A stretch of 6,526 bases of DNA from an uncultured Bacillaceae bacterium (GCA_904501845.1 CAJGCH010000172.1:1-6526); one strand, 5' to 3'; shown: positions 1 to 5,461, numbered from the stretch's first letter. Notes: a model not told the origin generated them from the sequence alone. A program made the numbers and translations.

Positions 1-46
1 CGACGGCTTAGAAGGCCGTTGCTCTATCCAGCTGAGCTACTGGGAC
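1..46 (-). tRNA. tRNA-Arg (anticodon UCU), 3' part cut off by the window edge
   Basis: Read on the minus strand, the gene starts at base 46 with GTCCCAGTAGCTCAGCTGGA, which holds the 5' acceptor strand, U8 and the D arm. An anticodon arm follows: stem ACGGC (19-15), loop CTTCTAA (14-8), stem GCCGT (7-3). The anticodon TCT (12-10) reads AGA arginine codons. The variable loop, T arm and 3' acceptor strand lie outside the window. No 3' flank is visible, so I cannot tell whether this is a single gene or the head of a tRNA cluster, or whether it hosts an integrated element. Confidence 0.95.
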
Positions 47-79
47 ATAATAGTAAGTTTAGTTTTTCGTTTCTTTTTT

Positions 80-98
80 GTCGTCATCACCTGACGAC
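80..98 (-). other. Stem-loop at the very start of the tRNA-Arg leader
   Basis: This is a perfect 7-bp inverted repeat (GTCGTCA / TGACGAC) with a 5-base loop. On the minus strand it begins one to three bases after the predicted tRNA transcription start and is followed by an A run, so it is not an intrinsic terminator. In RNA it would form a 5'-terminal hairpin on the tRNA precursor. A role in leader stability or processing is inference only. Confidence 0.55.
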
Positions 99-105
99 AT
101 TTATT

Positions 106-134
106 ATTATATATTGTGTTCACCGCTAAGTCAA
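106..134 (-). promoter_or_regulatory. Sigma-A promoter of the tRNA-Arg gene
   Basis: On the minus strand there is a -35 element TTGACT (134-129, 5 of 6 consensus), a 17-bp spacer and a perfect -10 TATAAT (111-106). The predicted transcription start is near 99-101, about 55 bases before the mature tRNA. Upstream of the -35 on the same strand are three A runs (167-161, 157-152, 143-139), which could act as an UP element or bend the DNA. This is typical of strong stable-RNA promoters. The assignment rests on sequence match and position. Confidence 0.85.
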
Positions 135-167
135 TAACTTTTTCGGAAAAGTTTTTTACGTTTTTTT

Positions 168-196
168 GGTGAAGGAGAAGTGGAATCTCCTTCACC
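168..196. repeat. Perfect 11-bp inverted repeat between ysnB and the tRNA promoter
   Basis: The arms GGTGAAGGAGA (168-178) and TCTCCTTCACC (186-196) match perfectly around a 7-base loop. The hairpin lies 22 bases past the ysnB stop, where a terminator for rph-rdgB-ysnB would be expected. On the minus strand, however, it is followed by A7, not a U run. On the plus strand the nearest T run starts 12 bases after the stem. It could still act as an RNA 3'-end stabiliser or a weak terminator. Confidence 0.5.
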
Positions 197-218
197 TACT
201 ATACAACTTTTTTTCGTT

Positions 219-731
219 TTAGGAAAGGGTTGTTTTTAAACTCCAGTCTGGTAAATTATCCCCTTCAAGCGTGTAGAAATCAACGATTGCCTTGTTCCCT
301 CGTTTCTCGAGGATGGCGTATGTTTTGTACTTGCTGCCTTTTGGCAGTCGGATGCTGCCAGGGTTAATGAAGAGGCAGTCATCAATCTTTTCCGCACCGG
401 CAATATGAGAGTGGCCGAAGCAGACGATATCAGCTCCCATTTCTCTTGCCTTCAGGCTTACATTCAGCAAGGTGGATTTAACATTGAACAGATGCCCGTG
501 TGTGACGAATATGGACCATGTATCAAAGCTGACGACACTTTCAGCCGGGAAATCATCGCCGAAGTCACAGTTTCCTTGAACAGCGGCATAGGGCTTAATA
601 ACATCATCCTCCTGTGACAGCTCAGAGTCGCCGCAATGGATGAAGATGTCTACTTCATCCTTATGGCGGGCATATAGCGTATGCAATTCATCCTGCAGTC
701 CATGGCTGTCACTGACAATCAATGCTTTCAT
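219..731 (-). CDS. ysnB: YfcE/YsnB-type metallophosphoesterase
   Basis: A 170-residue cytosolic phosphodiesterase of the calcineurin-like YfcE/MJ0936 family. All metal-site motifs are present in order: SDSHG (Asp8, His10), HCGDSE (Asp35), GNCD (Asn54), THGH (His78) and GHSHIAG (His107, His109). These bind a two-metal centre that hydrolyses phosphodiester bonds. The physiological substrate is not known, and the sequence does not show it. The ATG overlaps the rdgB stop by 4 bases (ATGA, 728-731). A GGAGG at 742-746, 10 bases before the ATG and inside rdgB, supports this start and suggests translational coupling. It is the last gene of rph-rdgB-ysnB, matching the B. subtilis order as I recall it. 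The length is normal and no catalytic residue is missing. Confidence 0.93.
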   Translation of the reverse strand: MKALIVSDSHGLQDELHTLYARHKDEVDIFIHCGDSELSQEDDVIKPYAAVQGNCDFGDDFPAESVVSFDTWSIFVTHGHLFNVKSTLLNVSLKAREMGADIVCFGHSHIAGAEKIDDCLFINPGSIRLPKGSKYKTYAILEKRGNKAIVDFYTLEGDNLPDWSLKTTLS

Positions 732-1312
732 CCGAGCTTCGCCTCCAATGCTTTTAAGGCATTGGCCCGGTGGCTGATTTTGTTCTTCACAGCTGGCTCA
801 AGATTCGCCATGACTGTTTCCTTCTCCGGCACATAGAAAATAGGATCGTAACCAAATCCATACTCACCCTCCGGCTTGCGGGCAATATAGCCCTCACATG
901 TTCCTGATACCGTGATGGTGCCAATCTCAGGACCGACCATCGCTATCGCGCAATAAAATCGAGCTGTCCGTTTCTCGTCTGGGACATCCTTCATTTCCTC
1001 GAGGACCTTTTCATAGTTTGCCTGATCATTCTTAGCCGGTCCGGCATAGCGCGCCGAATAAACGCCAGGGCGTCCGTCAAGGGCGTCAATAACAAGCCCT
1101 GAGTCATCAGATAATACAGTCATATTCATTTGCTCAGAGATGGCTTTCGCCTTAAGGATGGCATTCTCCTCAAATGTAGTGCCTGTCTCCTCAACATCAA
1201 TGGCGTCCTCAATATCGAGCAATGTCAGCACCTTTATGCCTTTTGGGGCGAACAGTGCTTCAAACTCCTTCGCTTTCCCTTTATTCTTGGTTGCGATTAA
1301 AACAGTTTTCAT
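728..1312 (-). CDS. rdgB: dITP/XTP pyrophosphatase, RdgB/HAM1 family (YsnA)
   Basis: A 194-residue cytosolic enzyme that hydrolyses non-canonical purine nucleoside triphosphates (XTP, dITP, ITP) to monophosphate and pyrophosphate, keeping deaminated purines out of DNA and RNA. Family motifs are intact: the N-terminal ATKNKGKAKEF triphosphate-binding segment (7-17), TFEENAILKA (46-55), SDDSGL (68-73; Asp69/Asp70 at the metal site), GRPGVYSARYAG (80-91), GFGYDPIF (152-159) and SHRANAL (180-186). The start is ATG, preceded by GAGAGGAGAGGG. The gene lies 48 bp after rph and overlaps ysnB by 4 bases, so it is the middle gene of a three-gene unit. B. subtilis calls it ysnA. Length and motifs are those of a normal functional enzyme. 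Confidence 0.96.
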   Translation of the reverse strand: MKTVLIATKNKGKAKEFEALFAPKGIKVLTLLDIEDAIDVEETGTTFEENAILKAKAISEQMNMTVLSDDSGLVIDALDGRPGVYSARYAGPAKNDQANYEKVLEEMKDVPDEKRTARFYCAIAMVGPEIGTITVSGTCEGYIARKPEGEYGFGYDPIFYVPEKETVMANLEPAVKNKISHRANALKALEAKLG

Positions 1313-1338
1313 AGTCCCTCTCCTCTCTAGATATGAAG

Positions 1339-1362
1339 AAAAAGCGCAGAATCTACGCTTTT
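1339..1362 (-). terminator. Weak stem-loop overlapping the rph stop codon
   Basis: On the minus strand a 7-bp stem (AAAAGCG / CGCTTTT, 9-base loop) is followed by a short T run (TTTTTCTTC). It includes the end of the rph stop codon and lies 27 bases before the rdgB start. It could attenuate read-through from rph into rdgB or mark an RNA processing point. The stem has only three G-C pairs, so I regard it as partial at best. Confidence 0.35.
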
Positions 1363-2098
1363 ACTTGATTTTCTCAGCAATTGGCCCTAAAGCTTCTTTT
1401 TGCGCTTCGAATAATTGATTGATCCCTGCAGTCGCTAAATCAAGCAATTCATTTAATTGGGCACGCGTGAAAGTGGCTTCCTCGCCTGTTCCCTGCAATT
1501 CTACGAACTCCTCCGCTCCTGTCATGATGACGTTCATGTCAACTAGCGCACGAGAATCCTCATGATAGTTCAAGTCAAGAACGGCACCGAGCTCCTCGAT
1601 AATCCCAACGGATGTAGCTGCCAGGTAAGATTTAACCGGGAATGATGTGATTTTGCCAGCTTCCTGCAATTTATGAAGGGCTAAGGCCATGGCGACGAAT
1701 GCTCCTGTAATGGAGGCGGTGCGTGTGCCTCCGTCAGCCTGGATGACGTCACAATCGATCCAAATAGTCTTCTCGCCCAGCGCCTCAAGATCAACAACCG
1801 CACGGAGAGCTCGTCCAATCAGACGCTGAATCTCCATTGTTCTGCCGGTTACCTTTCCTTTAGTTGATTCCCTCATTGTCCGCTGCTCAGTCGCACGCGG
1901 AAGCATGGAATACTCGGCCGTGATCCAGCCTTTTCCCTCGCCGCGCATGAATGGCGGTACCCGGTCATCCACGCTCGCTGTGCATATGACTTTCGTATCA
2001 CCGACTGAAATGAGCACAGAGCCTTCCGGATGCTTGATATAATTCGTTTCTATATGTACGGGTCTTAACTCTTCAATTTTTCGACCATCAAATCTCAT
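1361..2098 (-). CDS. rph: Ribonuclease PH
   Basis: A 245-residue phosphorolytic 3'-5' exoribonuclease that trims tRNA precursor 3' ends, using inorganic phosphate to release nucleoside diphosphates. The family forms a hexameric ring. Recognisable segments are RPVHIETNYIKHPEGSVLIS, RVPPFMRGEGKGWITAEYSM, SGRTMEIQRL-like (here TGRTMEIQRLIGRALRAV, with Arg86), QADGGTRTASITGA (120-133, with Thr125/Arg126 at the phosphate site), DLNYHEDSRALVDMNVIMTG (Asp181 and Asp187 aligning with the catalytic metal-binding aspartates) and ELQGTGEEATF. The start is ATG, with AGGAGG five bases upstream (2104-2109). It is the first gene of rph-rdgB-ysnB, separated from gerM by a terminator. The length equals B. subtilis Rph as I recall it. 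Confidence 0.97.
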   Translation of the reverse strand: MRFDGRKIEELRPVHIETNYIKHPEGSVLISVGDTKVICTASVDDRVPPFMRGEGKGWITAEYSMLPRATEQRTMRESTKGKVTGRTMEIQRLIGRALRAVVDLEALGEKTIWIDCDVIQADGGTRTASITGAFVAMALALHKLQEAGKITSFPVKSYLAATSVGIIEELGAVLDLNYHEDSRALVDMNVIMTGAEEFVELQGTGEEATFTRAQLNELLDLATAGINQLFEAQKEALGPIAEKIK

Positions 2099-2123
2099 AA
2101 ATACCTCCTAATTTGTTCCCATC

Positions 2124-2139
2124 ATGCTAAGTTTAGCAT
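2124..2139. promoter_or_regulatory. Perfect 16-bp inverted repeat upstream of rph (operator-like)
   Basis: ATGCTAA-GT-TTAGCAT is a perfect palindrome with 7-bp arms, 14 bp upstream of the rph Shine-Dalgarno sequence and between the gerM terminator and the rph start. Its size and symmetry suit a dimeric repressor site or an mRNA leader hairpin. I do not recognise the regulator. On the plus strand it is followed by CCC and T6, but no plus-strand gene lies upstream to terminate. Confidence 0.45.
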
Positions 2140-2178
2140 ACCCTTTTTTAATTAAAAAGCATCCGAGATCATTGACAG

Positions 2179-2209
2179 AAAAAAAGACAAGCCCGTATCA
2201 CCAGGCTTG
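2179..2209 (-). terminator. Intrinsic terminator of gerM
   Basis: On the minus strand, stem CAAGCC (2209-2204) pairs with GGCTTG (2193-2188) around a 10-base loop and is followed by TC and T7 (2185-2179). It begins 12 bases after the gerM stop. The stem is short but GC-rich, and the U tract is good. It separates gerM from rph. Confidence 0.75.
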
Positions 2210-2220
2210 CCCCTCTCTTC

Positions 2221-3384
2221 TTAATATGCACCTGTATTCAAGCCTTCCGGACGGGAGACCGGCTCTGTTAATTTTTTGCCGTCTTCCTTCATCAAATCAT
2301 ATTTCCCGTTCACCTGCACATCCACCTTGTCGATGCCTTTTTGCTCAGTCAAGGAAAGGACGAGCTCATTTAGCAGATGCTCTGATACAACCTTCTCTTC
2401 CCCATCAAAACTGGAATAGATGGACTCATTAAAGTTCAAACTGACGACCCCGTCCTTAAGGCCCGGTTCATCCAAGAGCTCTGTATCCGGCCTGAACTCA
2501 CTCACAAGCGGCGTTGAGTAGCCCGGTCCCTTGATCAGGCTTGAAAGGACTGCTTCAACATCCCCTTCGGAATTACTGACTCGCTTCGTCACCGGCACAT
2601 AATAATAGTTATCCGTATCACCGGCCATGAAATAGACCGTTACAGGACGGGTATTCATGATGTCACTTGATTCAGAGGTATCTGTATTAATCCCCATATT
2701 TCTTGAAGCAGCACTTGGAATGGCCGTTTTATTGACCGGCATTTCAGAGAGGGCTGTGCCTTCGATTTGCAATTTTACCTGCTTCACACCATCAAATTGT
2801 GTCAATGTCCATGTGATGGCCTCTAAGATGCTTGTCTCTTCCTCTGCTTTGTATTCTTTAAATTCCTTCGAGAAATCGACGGTTGCCACGCCTTCTTTTA
2901 TTTCGACGCTGTTAATGCTTGTATCAGCTGGAAGAACAGCCTTGAATCCGTTCGGGAGGATCTCGCTTACAGGCCCATTGGCCACCATGTATTCAAGCGC
3001 CTGCTTCGCCTCATTTTCTGCTTTCGGGAGAGTCAGCGTCTGCGGAACGACATAGCCATTTGCATCAATTAAGTATATCTCTGTTTGGCTTGTGCCTGCC
3101 TTTTCACCGCTTTCATCGGCTTTTTCAGTCCCCTCTTCCTCCTTGTTCACATCTGTTCCTTTCCCCTCTTCTTTCCCTTCTTCTGTTCCTTCCAATGTAC
3201 CGTCCTCAGTTTCCGTCTCAACATTAGCGGTCACCTCTGTCTCAGTGGAGTCCTCTAAGTATGCGATATCCTGCGGGGGGTCTATTTCTTCCTTTTTTTG
3301 AAAATCAAGCATCCCGCAACCTGATGCCAATGCGCTAGTCACAAGCAACGTCGCTGCTAATGCTGATTTTGTTCGTTTAGGCAT
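2221..3384 (-). CDS. gerM: GerM, two-domain sporulation/germination lipoprotein
   Basis: A 387-residue membrane-anchored lipoprotein. The N-terminus has basic residues, a hydrophobic stretch (8-20) and ASGC, which places the lipid-modified cysteine at 23. An EIDPPQD segment follows (33-39), then an acidic, Thr/Glu/Gly/Lys-rich linker (about 45-99) and two GerMN-type domains (about 101-215 and 246-365). In B. subtilis, GerM is needed for the SpoIIIA-SpoIIQ channel platform between mother cell and forespore, and mutants have sporulation and germination defects. The ATG has AGGAGGT 7 bases upstream. Terminators on both sides suggest a monocistronic unit. It is slightly longer than the roughly 366 residues I recall for B. 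subtilis, and the linker probably accounts for the difference. Confidence 0.94.
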   Translation of the reverse strand: MPKRTKSALAATLLVTSALASGCGMLDFQKKEEIDPPQDIAYLEDSTETEVTANVETETEDGTLEGTEEGKEEGKGTDVNKEEEGTEKADESGEKAGTSQTEIYLIDANGYVVPQTLTLPKAENEAKQALEYMVANGPVSEILPNGFKAVLPADTSINSVEIKEGVATVDFSKEFKEYKAEEETSILEAITWTLTQFDGVKQVKLQIEGTALSEMPVNKTAIPSAASRNMGINTDTSESSDIMNTRPVTVYFMAGDTDNYYYVPVTKRVSNSEGDVEAVLSSLIKGPGYSTPLVSEFRPDTELLDEPGLKDGVVSLNFNESIYSSFDGEEKVVSEHLLNELVLSLTEQKGIDKVDVQVNGKYDLMKEDGKKLTEPVSRPEGLNTGAY

Positions 3385-3435
3385 ACACCATACCTCCTAA
3401 GACTGTTTGTACTACATTTATACGAGGCTTGGCTC

Positions 3436-3465
3436 ATTTTATGCCATCTTCCAAAAGAAAAAGTT
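3436..3465 (-). promoter_or_regulatory. Possible sigma-E-type promoter of gerM
   Basis: On the minus strand CATAAAAT (3443-3436) matches 7 of 8 positions of the sigma-E -10 consensus (CATACAMT), and the predicted start is about 45 bases before the gerM ATG. The region 14 bp further upstream (ACTTTTT) matches the -35 poorly. Mother-cell sigma-E expression would fit GerM biology. The racE terminator lies directly upstream, so some promoter is needed here. This is a candidate only. Confidence 0.3.
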
Positions 3466-3480
3466 CAGGGCACAATAAAC

Positions 3481-3510
3481 AAAAAAATCTCCCATCAGGA
3501 GATTTTTTCA
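3481..3510 (-). terminator. Intrinsic terminator of racE, overlapping the stop codon
   Basis: On the minus strand, AATCTCC-type arms pair: GC-rich core 3503-3498 with 3492-3487, plus five more A-T pairs outside, around a 5-base loop, followed by T7. The upstream arm starts at base 3508, inside the TGA stop codon (3508-3510). The A/T symmetry means it may also work on the plus strand. Confidence 0.85.
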
Positions 3511-4338
3511 AAGAGGGTTCTCTTCAATATTTAATGATTCAAGCTTGGCATGCTCGACGGTCTCAACCGTTTCCCCGAGCCATGAATAAGCAATGGATTT
3601 AAAGATTCTTCTCGATCCTGTCGTATAAAAACGGTAGGAAGGATGGTCATTAGCCATGTTCAGCATCCCGGAATGCTCGAGCAGAACGCTCGCTTCCCTT
3701 GCTGTTTCCTCACCGGATGAGATTACGGTGACATAGGAGCCCATATAATTAGAGATTGGTTCCTTCAATAATGGATAATGGGTGCATCCGAGAATCAATG
3801 TATCCATGCTGCGATTCTTAAGCGGCTTCAAGGTTTCTGCGACAATCTTTTTCGCGATTGAGCTGTTCCACTCCCCGCTCTCAACTAACGGGACAAATTT
3901 GGGGCAGGCCAAGGATTCAAGATGAACTTTCGGATGTATATTCAGTAATGCTTTATTATAGGCCTTGCTCTTAATCGTGCCGGCTGTGCCAATAATTCCG
4001 ATATTCCTATTTTTAGAGACATCGATGGCTGCACGGGCACCGGGCTGGATGACCCCAAGGACAGGAATCGGGAGCTTCTCCCTCATCTCCTCCAACACGG
4101 CAGCGGTCGCTGTATTGCAGGCTATGATAAGCATCTTGATTTTATGCTCAAGCAGGAAGTTAGCCATTTCCCACGTGAAGCGCCGCACTTCCTCCATCGG
4201 GCGCGGTCCGTATGGACATCTGGCCGTGTCTCCTAAGTAGATTAAGTTTTCATTAGGAAGCTGCCGGATGAACTCCTTTAGGACCGTTAAACCGCCAACC
4301 CCAGAATCAATAAGACCGATTGGGTTCTGTCTATCCAC
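3508..4338 (-). CDS. racE: Glutamate racemase
   Basis: A 276-residue cytosolic, cofactor-independent racemase converting L- to D-glutamate for peptidoglycan (and poly-gamma-glutamate where made). The two catalytic cysteines are present in ACNTAT (Cys74) and GCTHYP (Cys185, with His187). The N-terminal GLIDSGVGGLTV (Asp11, Ser12), the GDTARCPYGPR segment (36-46), GVIQPGARAA (95-104) and CPKFVPLVESGEW (145-157) are also typical. It starts with GTG (4338-4336), preceded by GAGGCG about 7 bases upstream; no better in-frame ATG lies near. Closest in sequence to RacE of Bacillus, hence the symbol; murI is the general name. It has its own candidate promoter upstream and a terminator at its stop, so it is probably monocistronic. 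Confidence 0.97.
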   Translation of the reverse strand: MDRQNPIGLIDSGVGGLTVLKEFIRQLPNENLIYLGDTARCPYGPRPMEEVRRFTWEMANFLLEHKIKMLIIACNTATAAVLEEMREKLPIPVLGVIQPGARAAIDVSKNRNIGIIGTAGTIKSKAYNKALLNIHPKVHLESLACPKFVPLVESGEWNSSIAKKIVAETLKPLKNRSMDTLILGCTHYPLLKEPISNYMGSYVTVISSGEETAREASVLLEHSGMLNMANDHPSYRFYTTGSRRIFKSIAYSWLGETVETVEHAKLESLNIEENPL

Positions 4339-4402
4339 TTAATATCGCCTCTATCTATGTTATGCGTTACTCTATCAATTTTTTCGGATTGATGCAAACA
4401 AC

Positions 4403-4440
4403 CCGGACTCTGTTTACTTTATCATTTGTCCGGCTTTTTT
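4403..4440 (+). terminator. Plus-strand terminator-like hairpin upstream of racE
   Basis: CCGGAC (4403-4408) and GTCCGG (4428-4433) form a perfect 6-bp stem with a 19-base loop, followed on the plus strand by C and T6 (4435-4440). No plus-strand gene is seen to its left, so its target would be antisense transcription. It may instead be an operator over the racE promoter, which it overlaps. Confidence 0.3.
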
Positions 4441-4444
4441 CCAA
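4416..4444 (-). promoter_or_regulatory. Candidate extended -10 sigma-A promoter of racE
   Basis: On the minus strand, TTGGAA (4444-4439, 4 of 6) is followed by a 17-bp spacer and TAAAGT (4421-4416, 4 of 6) preceded by TGA, an extended -10 motif. The predicted start near 4409 gives a leader of about 70 bases. It lies within an inverted repeat (CCGGAC at 4403-4408, GTCCGG at 4428-4433). Confidence 0.45.
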
Positions 4445-4458
4445 CCCGTACATACGAC

Positions 4459-4539
4459 AAAAAAAGAGAGCGCAGGCATGACTTCCATCTTTCCTTCAGG
4501 CAATTGCCTAAAATGTAAGCTGGAAAACACCTATGCTCT
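4459..4539 (-). terminator. Three-tier structured terminator / candidate small RNA downstream of gerE
   Basis: On the minus strand three nested helices can form. The outer pairs AGAGCATAGG (4539-4530) with CCTGCGCTCT (4476-4467), with one mismatch and one G-U. The middle pairs 4526-4521 with 4487-4482. The apical hairpin is centred on the palindrome AGGCAATTGCCT (4498-4509). The outer stem is followed by C and T7 (4465-4459). It would end gerE transcripts, but at about 80 bases it is far larger than a normal terminator. A perfect TATAAT sits just upstream (4548-4543), so it could also be an independent small RNA. Confidence 0.55.
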
Positions 4540-4611
4540 TTCATTATATGGACTCATACGGATTTGGGGATAGAGCCGTTCACGCTTATTAGGAAAAGTC
4601 TCTGTGTAAAT

Positions 4612-4836
4612 TTACAGCTCCAGTTCACCCATCCGAAGAAGTTCAACGACCGCTTGGGAACGGCCCTTTACGCCTAATTTTTGCATCGCATTGGATATGT
4701 GATTTCTCACGGTTTTCTCACTAATGAATAAATCCTTCGCGATTTCTTTTGTGGTTTTGTCCTGTACCAATAACTCAAATACTTCTCTTTCTCTTTTTGT
4801 GAGTAAAGGCTTGTGAGTGAAATCGTTCTCCTTCAA
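4612..4836 (-). CDS. gerE: GerE, LuxR-type late mother-cell transcription regulator
   Basis: A 74-residue DNA-binding protein that is almost entirely a LuxR/FixJ helix-turn-helix domain (about residues 10-70: LLTKREREVFELL, TTKEIAKDLFISEKTVRNHI, MQKLGVKGRSQAVVELLRMG). From residue 10 to the end it is almost identical to B. subtilis GerE as I recall it. There GerE acts in the mother cell with sigma-K RNA polymerase to switch on late spore-coat genes and repress others. The start is TTG (4836-4834), preceded by AGGAGGG 9 bases upstream. No ATG start is available, since the next methionine is at residue 50 in the domain. A sigma-K promoter lies about 55 bases upstream. A 12-bp palindrome TGTAAATTTACA (4605-4616) covers its stop codon. 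Confidence 0.97.
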   Translation of the reverse strand: MKENDFTHKPLLTKREREVFELLVQDKTTKEIAKDLFISEKTVRNHISNAMQKLGVKGRSQAVVELLRMGELEL

Positions 4837-4897
4837 CTATTGTAACCCTCCTTGCTGCCAGCCATAACCTTAGGATTGGGTATATATTTAGTCAAAA

Positions 4898-4926
4898 TAG
4901 TGTATGTGATTGGTTGATAAGGAGTG
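4898..4926 (-). promoter_or_regulatory. Sigma-K promoter of gerE
   Basis: On the minus strand CACT (4926-4923) is followed by a 16-bp spacer and CATACACTA (4906-4898). This is a perfect match to the sigma-K -10 (CATANNNTA) and a near match to the -35 (MACM) at the right spacing. The predicted start near 4891 gives a leader of about 55 bases before the TTG codon. Known sigma-K control of gerE in B. subtilis agrees. Confidence 0.8.
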
Positions 4927-4945
4927 ACTATTTTACAAAACGTAT

Positions 4946-5419
4946 TCAGGCTTTTTCCATACTAGCAGGAGAACGCTCGGCAAAGGTTTCCTTCATTTCT
5001 TCCGTCCAAGGGACCGTCTTGCCCGTATGCCTGGAAATTTGCACGACGGCCCCGCGCCCGACAAAGCATGGTGTTCCATCTTCCCGAACGCCTAAGTAGT
5101 GGATATCGACGGAGGAATGGCCGACTGAAGCTGCCTTAACCATAATATTCATATTCTCATCAAAGAATACTTGCCGTAAATAATCACACTGCAGATCGGC
5201 GACGACGGGGATGGTCTCGTTTTTCGTGTCTACCCAGTCCTGCATGAATCCCAAGCTTTTAAAATATTCAATCCTTGCTTGCTCGAAGTACGTGAATGGC
5301 ACGGTATTATTTAGATGTCCGAACATATCCGTCTCAGAAAACCTCACCTTAACGGGAAAGCTGAAGGAGAATTCCTCCATCCATTCTTTCATGTCAGTAA
5401 TATAACCGATCTTGCCCAT
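4946..5419 (-). CDS. ysmA: Hotdog-fold acyl-CoA thioesterase (YsmA, 4HBT/YbgC-like)
   Basis: A 157-residue cytosolic protein with one 4HBT-type hotdog domain (about 20-140). The catalytic-site signature is clear: RFSETDMFGHLNNTVPFTYF (26-45), with Asp31 as the likely catalytic acid, then EQARIEYF. The mid-domain PVVADLQCDYLRQVFFDENM and GRGAVVQI strand are also typical. The family hydrolyses acyl-CoA or acyl-ACP thioesters; the chain preference cannot be read here. The start is ATG, with GGAGAGGGG 8 bases upstream; another ATG 7 bases earlier is out of frame. It is separated from gerE by a sigma-K promoter, so it is transcribed on its own. A FadR-type operator lies against its promoter, suggesting induction by long-chain acyl-CoA. 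Confidence 0.9.
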   Translation of the reverse strand: MGKIGYITDMKEWMEEFSFSFPVKVRFSETDMFGHLNNTVPFTYFEQARIEYFKSLGFMQDWVDTKNETIPVVADLQCDYLRQVFFDENMNIMVKAASVGHSSVDIHYLGVREDGTPCFVGRGAVVQISRHTGKTVPWTEEMKETFAERSPASMEKA

Positions 5420-5439
5420 GCTTCATGCCCCTCTCCATA

Positions 5440-5461
5440 AATGAATGATTATTCATTCATT
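5440..5461. promoter_or_regulatory. FadR (YsiA)-type operator upstream of ysmA
   Basis: The arms AATGAATGA and TCATTCATT form a perfect 9-bp inverted repeat around TTAT. Its core TGAATGATTATTCATTCA (5442-5459) matches at every fixed position the B. subtilis FadR (YsiA) box as I recall it, TGAATGANTANTCATTCA. FadR is a TetR-family repressor of beta-oxidation genes, released by long-chain acyl-CoA. The site runs from the edge of the ysmA -10 downstream, a position that should block transcription. Confidence 0.8.

Noticed and set aside
136..157. Plus-strand hairpin AACTTTT/AAAAGTT with TCGG loop and T run
   Set aside because: The stem is almost all A-T and no plus-strand gene precedes it. The A/T runs are better explained as upstream promoter sequence of the tRNA gene.
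1140..1418. Plus-strand open frame of 92 codons opposite rdgB and rph
   Set aside because: It crosses the 3' end of rph and the start of rdgB in antisense. Its sequence is a shadow of those well-identified genes.
4374..4393. ATCAAT/ATTGAT hairpin in the racE leader
   Set aside because: Six mostly A-T pairs with an 8-base loop are expected by chance in this composition. It resembles no T-box or known riboswitch.
4459..4611. Riboswitch or T-box controlling racE
   Set aside because: No T-box sequence (AAGGTGGTACCGCG type) or riboswitch core was recognised, and a candidate racE promoter lies downstream of this element.
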